Origin: Branchiostoma floridae
Taxonomy: Eukaryota > Chordata > Leptocardii > Amphioxiformes > Branchiostomatidae
Direction of reading: 5' to 3'
Assembly (NCBI RefSeq): GCF_000003815.2
Contig: NC_049994.1
Location: forward strand, 4,692,534-4,756,533
Length of the DNA: 64,000 nt
In this document: piece after piece, positions 12,601-24,600 of the stretch
How the letters are laid out: every line of letters begins with the position of its first letter
Position numbering within the stretch: position 1 is the stretch's first letter
Notes under the pieces: generated by a model
Told to the model about the DNA's origin: nothing
Seen by the model: the letters and a program-made list of their open reading frames with translations, nothing else
Database searches by the model: none
Position numbers and translations under genes: made by a program

Positions 12601-15600
12601 GATGCCAAGGTTCTGGTTGAGAAAATTGTTCATTATACACAGCTGTCAGAAACATCAAAAAACACTTATGTCACTTTGGTCTCATATGAAAAATAATTTA
12701 CTCCGGACATGAAAATGATTCATGTTGATTTGTTCAAAAGGCACTTATATTCTCCCTCTGTTGTTTAGCTGTCATGTAATCAAATAACGATCACTTCAGT
12801 CCGACCTAAATACTCTTGATTTTTTCTTGGAAAACGCCAGCCTCAATTTGTCGTCTGTCTTTATTGCTGTTTACTAAAAGCTTCATATAAGAAATATCTA
12901 TCTGTCATTGCACAGGAATAACTGACACCTTTGATGGACATGCCTTGGCATAGTTTTACTGTTAAAGGTAACACGTTTGTGCCAAGCAGACACCGTAACT
13001 GCATCTATCTTTGCAGGAGATTTAAGTTGTGTTGGGGATAAAATTGAATATTTGTGGTCAAACAAAGTTTGTGGTTAAAACAAGGGAGTAGACAGGTAGA
13101 AGACGTAATGCTTTCAAATGCTTATGTCATCAATGATGGTATGATACAACAGTCTCCGATTACAAAAATTTGTAAAAAATATGCCTTTTGATGTTATTAA
13201 ATATTGAATCTTATAAATAATACTTCAAGTTCTCTATTCCAGTGGCTTTAGAAAATCTGGTAATTCTGTGCCAGTGTTATCATTTAAAGCATGGCAAATG
13301 GTTCAAAACCTGGCACCACAACTTGTGACACAATTCTTTTAAGAAGTATACAGTGAAAAATGCTACTCTCTGACTGAATATTCTCAGGAAATGTTGCGAC
13401 AGGTCACTGCATAAATATCAACACTTACAGTAATCTATTTACCGGACCCTTTCTCCTCTAGAATACTGTATGAGCTACTAAAAAAAGGAATTTGCACTCA
13501 GCAGTTTTTAACAATTTTCTTACACACTGGAGAATGCTTGTATTTTGCACAAACACTATTTCAGCACCAAGGCCAGACATGCAAAGTTGTTGATTCCAAC
13601 TTAACTTCATCCCTTTTGTCATATTAGCTGATTGGCAGAGATTAATTGCACAAAGTCACATTTTGCCATGTCTGTCATATCTAATTTGGAGTGAGTACCG
13701 GTACAAAACCATTTTTTCTTGTTGGACTGGTCTGGAAAAAACAGACCTGATAAAAATCAGTGGAATCAGTTCCGATTACAAAACGAACAGATTATATTGG
13801 CAGGCACGTTTTGGGGCTTACCAGTCCAATTAAATAACAAGCGCATAGTAGAGTTGAGTTTATAGTAATTTTTCCAAATTTCCACAGTCAAAATTGGTCT
13901 CACAACTACTTTCAATCCGCTCCAAAATTTTCATTCCTCATAGACAAGTACATGTCAGAGACAACGATACGGCATGTTTTTCATGGCCACTACCACCCAG
14001 AGTTGAGGATGCAAGTTTCTACCGACAATCAGGTCCAAAATCTCTAGACCTGAACTGTACCTGACAGAACTGAATTCTCTGTACCGTTGCCCACCCCCAC
14101 TTCATAGACATTCTAACTTTCAGAAAACCTACTCACGTAAAGGGCCTTTTCTCTTCCTCCGTCATTTTGCGCCATTTTGAGCCCAGGATGCGACTGATCT
14201 CCCTGTTGTCCATATTTGGATGTTGGTTCTGCACAAGTCGCCTGTACCTGAGAACAACACTATTGTCAACAAATCAAAGACCACAGCAAGTAAATTCTAT
14301 AGATGACATCCTATTCAGACTGCAAAAATAGTGCGACAGAGCGGGGGGGGGGGGTGGAGGTAAACAAGATGAGTACAAAAAAACAGGATATCAACATTTT
14401 CAAAATAGGCACCATGAACGTTGTAACAGAATTAAAGGGACTAAACATGGTATCACAGCCAACAAGGCATTCATTCCTGTATTCAAGACATCTGGTGTAG
14501 TCAAAGTGACACTTAAGTGTCGGGTGGTAGACTGGTATCACTACACTCATGGTTTCTATATTGGTGTATTGAATAAATGTGAAAGAACAAAAATGAATTT
14601 ATTTGGTAAATCATCTGCGTGACTGTGTAAATTACTCATTTACTCAAATCTTCCTGACGGCTTAAATTCTATAATGAACAGATTTTTTTAGCCAAACTTT
14701 TTTTATTCACACGCTTGCATTTGGAGTTCCCAGTGGATGTCATCCATATAATCAAATCAATATGGCCTTATGGTCTCCTGGTAGACTGGCTATGCAAAAT
14801 GTACAGTTCACAAATTGCATTGAAAGTTATCCCTAAATGTATGAGGTCACTGACTTCACGCTGAACCGGATGAAACCGTTCTGTGGTCTCCTGACCTCCT
14901 CAGTCTCCTCCACATCTGATTGGACAATTTCCTTCTCTTCCTCCCAGTCGAGGTCTGTGCCAAAAGGCAGGGATGCACAATGTACTCATAAGAACCAAAT
15001 ATCAGTGTGTAGTAAAGTCCTTTGTACATAACCAAGAGTGATGTTTAACAGTGCAATTTAGTCATCCAGGAAATTGAATTATAGAATGGACAATAACCTC
15101 CAGCCTTTAATAGACTCCCCAAGATACACAAAACAGGATTTTCTCTTCAGATTTACCACCCTTGTATGAATCATAAAGGAGGTTTTAGAACTGAAATACT
15201 ACTTATTACATCTTATTCAATGACATGTAAATCATAGCAAAATGACCAAATTTCGCGTACCATAATAATTATTACCATCTTACATTTTGGTGTAGTACAA
15301 TAATTAGGGGATCATCTGAATTCAGCATTGTGGGGGACCCCATGCAGACCCTCATGAAACAGTTACATTCCCCAATCACACACACACGCCTTTCTGCGAC
15401 CCAGTAATTTGGGTACTCTTTAGAATGATTGGTTGCTCAAGAATGAAAATGCAGCAACTACGACAAACATGTCACTCTTTGAAAGCCTGTCCATTGCCGG
15501 TTACGTTGTTGCTAAGGATGTATTATATTCTTAGAAACGAGAATTTGGACTAAAGCTTAAATCAGCATATTGTTGTATTATGTAACCCTAGGAAGAATGG

Positions 15601-18600
15601 TTCACTGATGACAGAGAATGCAGCAATTAGGACATACATGTTATAAGTAGTCATCATAACTATACTTATTGTCCCTGCTATTGAGTACAGATGATGTAAG
15701 AAACATTTTTGTGGGTGCTGACGGTAACAATTATATAAGTCATATCGGCCTTGGATACTGTAAATGCAGAAACTTTTGTGGTGGTTTAATGTTTGCGGTT
15801 TTTTAACTTAAAACCACCGCAAACATTTTCCCATTGGCAATAAGAGCGACTACAGTGCATGGTGCTACCGCAAACTTAAAACCACCACAAAAAGTCCTTT
15901 TTCCTGCTAACTGGAAATTCAATCCCCGCGAACTTAAATACATTTTACAGTGTATTAGAAGGTCAGCATATCAACTCATTATATTGGTGTCAATGACTTT
16001 TGAATAGCAATTCACAAATAATGCATTGCAGAAATAAAGTGGAACATGTTATCTGGAAATGTAATGTATTAAATGGTACCATCATTTGCATTGCTTGCAG
16101 ATTCTTGTTCATTCAGAGATGCTCCCTGGACCAGGTGCTGTGCTCCATGGTCCTGGGATTGACAACCACTGTCAATCCCTGCAGCACTGGACGGTAGCAG
16201 TCCACTGTGGCATGGGGAGGTCTCCCCTGGGTAAGGGGGAGCCCCGTGGGGACTGTAGTAAGCCCCCAGGGGGTAGGGAGGAGATTTTGTGGGGGAGGAG
16301 GAGGGTGTACTGCTGCAGGAAGAGGCCCTCCGAGCTGTGATCAGTCTCTGGATCTCCTTCTGAAGCCAGTCAATGTAGTCAGCTGCGTTGTTGATCACTC
16401 CAGCCTAAAATTGACAAACAATAATTTACGAAAACAGAAAGGTAACATTTGCAAGCAAATGCATGATGTTTATCCTCACATGGTCTGACTGAGTCTAAGC
16501 CTAACAAACTAGAGCAGCTCTATTTTATATTTGATTCTTACACAAAGTTTTACACATTTCATAGATATGGTGACCAGCCCCTTAAGCTCTGTCCTGCCAC
16601 TTGCTACATGTACATAATGCAATTGAACACCACAAGGTGTCTGCTACTTTACCATTAACCATGGTAACAGCCATGTAGTTCAGGTCATTGACCTAATGTT
16701 AATATTTTCTTTGAATGGAAGAAGAAGGGCAAAACAAGCTTACTAATTTTTACTTGCCAATGGAAACAATTTGACCTTTGAGTACAAAACGTATTTTATC
16801 AATATAAAGGAATGTTTTAAACTCACTCTTAGGTAATACGCAAGTTTATACCTGAAACCTGTTTGGCGCCTATTTATAGAAGCCAGTTCAACCATACAAT
16901 AATCAATGAACTAACAGAGTGCACAAAATAGCATTAAGGTGAACTGCCAGCTTTCTTTTGCTCTTAAAGTTCCCTGACTCGCTAGCTGCAACTTACTTAT
17001 CAGATTCATCCCACAGGGTTGAACAGATTTTACACACTAAGGGCTTCACCAACCCAGGTATAACCAAATGACTAATGCCTTGATGCAGTTGCTATACCAT
17101 TCTTCTGTACTCAAGCTCACTTAACCCTTAACCTAATGCACCATTTGTTATAGCCTGGGGCTGTTTATTCTTGTACCTAAACACTTGCTGTTACTGAGAG
17201 GAAAACGTTAGGCTTGACCCAATGACTTTCTGAGCAGGATACAGTAACTCCTACGCAGTTAGAGTCTTGCCGTGGCCAGTATGCAATATACCTTGAGGAG
17301 ACAGCACTTAACCAGGCTTTTTATGTTTCCACTTTTCTTTGGGAGTAACTCTTATAGGGCCTTCACACTGAAACAGAATTAGCAGGAATCAAGCAGAAGC
17401 CGGAATGAAGTAGTTGCAAAATTTGTGCCACATTCGGGACCATACAGGTAGGAATTCCAAATGGACCTTATATCCCCTTCACACGAGAAGGACTGAGCCA
17501 AAAGGCTGTCAGAATGAAAATTCTTTCCTATTCCTGGGAATTCGTAGTGTATTCTAGAAATTCTCATTGCATTCTTTTGGCCACATTCAGGCAGGATTCG
17601 AAGTGGCTTGCCGTTTTGGTTCTCCATCGAATGAGATATGGTTTAGAAGAATTACCATTCTGACGAATTTCCGGCTGATTCTTGCTCTCGTGTGAAGGGG
17701 TCTTGACCAGCTGTCAGCCAATCAAAAAATCTCCCAAATGTTTTCTTTAGGTGTTCAAGCCAATTCTCTGTTTAGATGGCAGCTGGTTTGATAGATACCA
17801 TGTACAAAGATGGAAACCTCAGCCCAGGTTTTATAGCACAGAGAATCTCCCCAAAGTATATTATAGGCTTTAAGCATGAAAGTTTATCTGTGTTGGTAAA
17901 TGACATTGTGGACAAACTAAACTTTACGTAACCAACACCAAGTTTGATTGGGACTTACCCCAAATTTTCAGCCGAGGGTCATAAATGCCCGATAACCTGT
18001 GTCGCCCCCCGTCTCTGTTCAGCGATGGACGGTGGGCGCGGATGTACACTCCAGAATTTTTTGCAAGAGGAGTGAAGGAGGCTGTGTACATCTGTGCCCA
18101 GCGTCCATCGCTGAACAGAGACGGGGGGCGACACAGGTTATCTGGCATTTACGACCCTCTGCTGCAGTCGTGTGTCCCTGACGTCACGTCCAGAAGCTAC
18201 AAAAGACGGGTCCATTCTATGAACAAGGCTGACGGAGTCGGCTGAAAATTTGGGGTAAGTGACCGTACGTCCTAATCAAACTTGGTGTTGGTTGCATAAA
18301 GTTTAGTTTTTCCACTATATTATAAGCTGCTATTGAGGCCCTGCATAGGACGATGATTGTAGAGAATGTAGTACATGTATATAAATTGTGCGTCTCATGC
18401 ATATGGAACAGGGAGTACACACCTTGGTCTGACGTCCGAGGCACTGATCGGTTGGTAACATCTGCTTCAAGTCCTCCAAGGCACTGCGTATCAGCTGTTT
18501 CCGCATACTGGAATATAAAAGAATCATGACGGTTTCTTGCTGAAAAATGATAGCAAATCATTCAAATTATAAATGTTACATCACTAAGTTCTATCAAAGC

Positions 18601-21600
18601 ACATAGGCCACCTACCATCAAAAAATCATTGCCCAATTCTTTAATTAAGAACATGGCCTGACCACATAACAAATTTAGTTATACAGTATTGCCAAACAAG
18701 ATACAAACTGATGCATATTATTACATACACATTATTCCCAAAACATAACCTTCTTGGCAGATATAATTAATCATACAACTCAGGATAAGGTGTTCTGACA
18801 TACAGAGTCAAATGTGTCAGACAGCATCTGTTGTCTTTCATCCATGAATTATGAAAATTAACTGATGTGAGAGAAAAGTCACTGATGCAAGACAATGGAT
18901 GTTGTCTTAAATGTCTAACACACAGTTAAAGATGGATAATCAAGTTGTTTACAAGTAGAGCACTGATGCAAATACAAGTGTGCTAATGAGCTAAGTCTAA
19001 GTTCTCATTTGCCAGTCAGCAACCCTGACAATTTCCAACTTAAAAAGAAGAACTAAAAAGCTGGCTGTAAAAATGTTAGATGTTTTGTTCAGTTTTGTGT
19101 TGATCAATTTTTCCTATCAAAGCAATTTCTTTGTAACGCTTGACAAATGCTTTTTGCATTGATTAAACATTATATATAAAGGTGTTTAAGATACTCACAA
19201 GTCCTTCCTAAGGGCACTGTGTCTGCGGTACAGCCTTTCTTTCTCAGGAGTGGTGCTGCTTTGGTACTGCAGCAGAGCAGGAGGGAGGGTGTTGTTACTA
19301 TAGAACAGCCTCTCCCTACCAGACAAGGGCGTGGTGTTACCATGGAGATATCTTCCTCTGCCAGAGTGTGGAGGGGTGTTGCCATGGAAAAGCAACTCCA
19401 TGTTAGATTGGGGCGTGGCGTTGCCATAGAAATGTCTCTCCCTGCCAGAAAGGGGTGTGGTGTTGCCGTGGAAATGTTTCTCCCTGCCAGAATGGGGAGG
19501 AGTGTTGCCATGGAAAAGCAGCTCCATGTTGGGCGGGGACGCTACGTTGCCATGGAAATGCCTTTCTCGCCCCGAGTTGGGAGGGGTGTTGGCATGGAAA
19601 AGTAGCTCCATGTCGGATTGGGGCGGGGTGTTGCCATGGAAATGCCTGTGCCTCCCAGGCTGGGGCGGGGTGTTGCTATGGAGTGGCCCTGCCCTGTCTG
19701 ACTGGTTTAGGTAGGTTGGACTTGCCAGGCACAGATGTTCCATTCCAGATTGGGGGGTGATCCCGCATCCGTAGGGAGTCTCTCCACTTGGTCTAGGAGA
19801 AGTGGTTCCCTGAAAACACAACCACATCAATATTCATCAATAACTTCATCAGGTTGGGAAATCCCTGGAAATCAAGATTCTTTATCAGCAACCAAGAAAC
19901 ATGCAATAACATTATCACTACCTTTAGATGAATAGTTTTGACTCAGTCATGTTTGTTTGGTACCACAATCTTGAAAAGTACAGTTAAGTTTACTGGGATT
20001 TAATTCGCGGTGGCGGGAAAAAGGACTTGTCGCTGTGGTTTTAAGTTTGCGGTAGCACCATGTACTGTAGTCTCTTATTGCCATGGAAAAATGTTAGTGG
20101 TGGTTTTAAGTTTGTGCTGAAGTGGCCACTGCAAAAAACGCTAACATTAAACCACCGCGAACGTTTCTGCATTTACAGTAGCTAATTATTCACTTTCATC
20201 TTATTCATTGTATCATGACAATACAGTTATGACCACATTGTTAGCAGCAACTAGACTGTTTGTAATTAGCATATCGAATTTCACCTGCTTGGGACTCCAA
20301 GAATGAAATCATGGTAAACAAAGATTACTGAGTCAGTATGAGCCATTTGTAAAGATTTCCTTGGGATTTCCGTTAGACTCGACTGGGATTTGTATCAAGC
20401 CAGCTGGAAGTAATCTGATACACTGGTATTTGTCCACAAAAATCCCACCTGATAACAACATAGCATGTGAGGGAAATTTTGAGATGGTTCGACATATTGA
20501 CTTTCATATACTAAAACATTGTCATTGATGAGCAACAGCTGTCAGTCATAATGGTCATAGTCATAACAGACATTGCTGCAATCCCCCCCGACAAGGGGGC
20601 TGAAGGATAAAGTAAGTAATCATGATAAAGCCTCAGAAGTGAGCAATAATATAAGCAGCAGTTAAAAACTACTTCTTTTTTTCTGTTTGCTTTTTGGACA
20701 AACGAGGACAATGTGGCACTGCACTGAAGTTTTTGTAACTTCTATTGACAGTGCAACATACAAAGTACAGACAAAAGGTAAAGGAAGTCTTTTACCTCTC
20801 TGACTGAAGTCAGGTACCAATTTTTACACCTGGGTGAAGTGAGGAATGTCGTGTAAAGTGCCTTTCCCAAGTGCATAGCGTCGGGGCACGGTGAGGATCG
20901 AACTCAGGATCTACAGATTCCGAGCCGAATGCTCTACCAGTTACGCAACGCCCGACGCCACAAAATTGTCGGGAAAAACAATGAAGCTACTTCTTCATGC
21001 AGTTGTTGTGTCTTACTGAATCAGATGTTTTACCATGAAAGTATATTGTGGCAGTGTGTTGGCAGTCAGGTTGAATCTGCAAATGGCCTTGAACCCAAAG
21101 GTCCTGGGCTTGAATCCCCTGACATGCAGCGATGATGTGTCCTTTAACTTTGGAATGACAATTAACACAACTTTCATCACTCTATCCAGGTGTAAGAGTT
21201 AATAGATAAGAAATGGGCACCTTACTTCGGTTGGGGATGTAAAAGGCAGTGGAAGGAGAGGGATGGGCTCCACCTCCCAATACTGTACCCTAGACACTGT
21301 GGATGACAAGCTACGGCCACAACAACCAAAAACTATCTTTATGTTTTGACATGAAAGTGTACAAGATAGGTTTGTGGACAATGGCTGTTAACAATAGTGG
21401 GCTTTTGTAGAAAGTAATGGCGGAAATTTTTTGTTAATAGCAAGTGTGGTTTCAGCACCGAGGAGAGGGACAGCAGGAAATGTATTATCAAATGACACGG
21501 TGGCCTTGTGGTTAGGGTTGTTGACTCGGAACCTGGAAGTACTGAATTTGAATTCCTGACAGGTCCAAATGCTGTTCTCTTGGGAAAGGCACTTTACACC

Positions 21601-24600
21601 AGTTTCTTCACTCGACTTGGGTGACAACGAGTATCCAGTTTTGGCTAGGGATGTCCTTCAGATATGACATTAACTTGAGGTCCAGTGTTTGAGGAGAACC
21701 ACACCTCAAACTTGTTTAAGAACCAACTACACTATTGATGAGAGTAGGGGGCCATCCCGGTGTGAGTGTCCAGATATGCAGCTGGTGCTCTTCAGTACAA
21801 ACTGGTGTTACACCATGAGGCAGTTTACCGGGTATGTCGTGCATGCAAAGACATACAAACAAATGTGGTTACCATGGCAATGTTGGATCTGCCCATCCCA
21901 CTGCCCAATGTTGTATCATGTTGCAGAGGTGAATTACAGTCCCCATCTGATCCTAGGTAAAAGAAAAACTGTTACAACATATGATTGGATACCAGCTCAG
22001 ACAAGAACAACAAATAGCCATGCCTTCAAGTACAAGAGTTACAAAGCAAGGATTGATGCTTCAAATATTTGTACTTTCCTAGAACTTGTTGCTGTCAAGT
22101 ACAGTATAAACATCCTCACTATTCTAAACAACATTCAGTCAAATCTGAAAAGGGTTGGTGTGACAGCTTGTTACTATAACCAGCTGCTGCCACACCACAT
22201 GCCTGCAATGCAGGTATGTTATGCTAAAGGGCAGTTATACCAGCTACAGATACAGATACAGCATCATTTGATACATCTAAGAACCAATTTATTAAGTTGA
22301 CATGGTCTATACCTTATTATGAAAATCATCCCCAGGATGAAAAAGAAATCAAAGTCTTGTCTGATGCAGAAATATATTTTGTTTCTAATAGCATCCTGTT
22401 GGGCTAAATTAACCTTTTTTCCAGCTCTTTCAGAATTAGGAAAACTTTCATTGGTTTTCAATGATGCAAAGACCCATGGTAAATTGAATGCAGCAAAGAA
22501 GTTTGTTAAAGACACAACAATGTAGCTGAGAATATCTTATCAATACTAGTGCTGATACTGTAAGAAGAATGCTTTGCCATGATCAAACATCTGAATCTGA
22601 ATCTTCTTAACAAAATCATATCAAAGTTGTTCCATCTACTTAAAGTAGCTTGAAATGTGACAGAGTAAGATCAATAACTTTACCAAACTAAAAGGGGCTT
22701 AGAATTGGCCATTCTCCCTGGCCCATGGCACTTTGAAATGGCTTGAGAAAAATTATGTTGTAAAAGAGAATCTAGTACGTATAGATACGTCCTGTTGTGC
22801 ATTGCACAAGACTAGAAAAGAAATTTGATGATATTTGTCTCTGTAAAAGGACTTTATGCAGTGGATTTAAGTTTGCGGTAACACCATAGACTGCAATCTA
22901 ATACAAATTAGTAGGAAAATGTTTGCGGTGGTTTTTTAAAACTTAAAAGTTTGCAGTGAAGTAGTCAACGTGAAAACCAAAAACATTCATCCACCGCAAA
23001 CATTTCTGCATTTACAGTACCAGCTGGTCTTCTATTGAATAGTGTAATTCTTTTATTGTTCTTGCCAATACATCAAATATTGATTACTTCAGCTGATTCT
23101 ACTGACTAAAAGATAAACAAGGCAACCTACATTGTGCATGTGCCTCCTACAAATAAAGAGCACTTAGCAGTATTTTTTGCTGATTCTTATTTTTTGCCCT
23201 CCTGCATTAGTTCTGGGGTCTCCAGTGGATGTCATCCATAAAATCAAGTCAGTAGAGCCTTTAACTTAAATTTTCACATAATGAATTGATTTATTCATGA
23301 TTGATGATAATCAGATTGATGAATTAATCCTAATCTTAAACCCTGTCCATGTCAAGGACACATGGATCTACTTCTGATATCTCAAGATCAATCATCAGAT
23401 TACAACATTAAAGGAGCTTTGATTTTTGGATTATTGCTACCCCAAGAGACATACTGTTGGTAATAATGATATTGCTGTACTCCAAGCAGCGTTTGATGGA
23501 AAGCTCTTTATGTGCACCTTGTAGTGCCATAACCTAAGGGCACAACCCGCCGTACATAAAATTTGTCCATACGTTTTTGGGGAGGCCATGTCCGTAACCT
23601 ATTTCTGAAAATGTTCAGGCTTAATACAGGGCAGCCATTTCCCTCAACCACATGCTCGAAACACCTTCTCGAATATGTTTACGTCCAAAAAGAAGGGTTC
23701 AGCCTCAACTGAGATGCCAAAACCAGGATTTGAACCCTGGCCAATTTACAAACTAATTTGAACATTTAGGAACACAACCATATGCATGAAGCTGCTACCA
23801 GTTGAGCTAAAATTGGATGTTTTTCACTTTTGATGCTTGATAGAAATTATCTTGTCAAAGAGAATCAATAGATATTTATATTGTACATTGCCAATATTGG
23901 AGGAGACAATGTCTGATCAGGCTTTTAGCTAGGATTTTATTATATTGGTCCAAATTTCTTGGTGAGACGCAGTAAGGAAATAGGGACGACTAAGGTATCC
24001 TGAGGGGCAAAATTACTATCAGAGAGCCAGTGGCATCCCTGGTCAATCAGAATTTCATGCTTGTCAGAGGATCAGTTCCCCAGTGTAAGGGCATTTAGTG
24101 CGTCTAATTTTTTGTTATTTCAAGAATAGCGAGTCCAAATAATGCCTGGACGCATGCATGGCTACAAGCCTGTGTCTGATGCAAATGGCTTAAAAGCTGT
24201 TACATAATAGAAGTCCTGGGGTTATTGTGTTAGGTTATTAATTAAAAGCTAACCAGTGGGTTATTGTGTTAGGTTGCTAACGCTAACCTGTAGCTGAGCT
24301 AGCCGGGCTGGTGCAGGTGTGGCTGCTGGAGGGGTGCAGGGCAACCAAGGGTTGCACAGGGTTGGGCAGGTGCAACAGGTGCTGGGAGAGGAAGCAACAC
24401 AGTCAGGGTTTAAAAGGTGCAGGCACTGAGGTGCTGGTGCAACTTAAAAGTGCAATACAGGTCAAACTCCTTGTCTAAACAATTATTGTTGTGCAATTAT
24501 TTGGACAAGTATCTAGAAAGATTTTTTGCAGAATTTTACTATAACATAATGTTTTAGTTGGTGATACATTCATCCTGACTATTGAAAGAAATGCAATTTC

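Noticed and set aside
14303-14550. Frames on both strands
   Set aside because: They fall within MITE family C.
19219-19760. Long plus-strand frames rich in GVAMEK and CCHGNA repeats
   Set aside because: They are shadows of the 42-bp repeat in minus-strand exon 3; a period divisible by three keeps several frames open.
20878-20958. tRNA gene
   Set aside because: The cloverleaf-like head continues directly into a SINE body with sister copies, so it is a SINE, not a tRNA locus.
21689-22300. 203-codon plus-strand frame
   Set aside because: It starts inside a SINE and has no domain, splice partners or coding-like composition; it lies in an intron of the opposite-strand gene.
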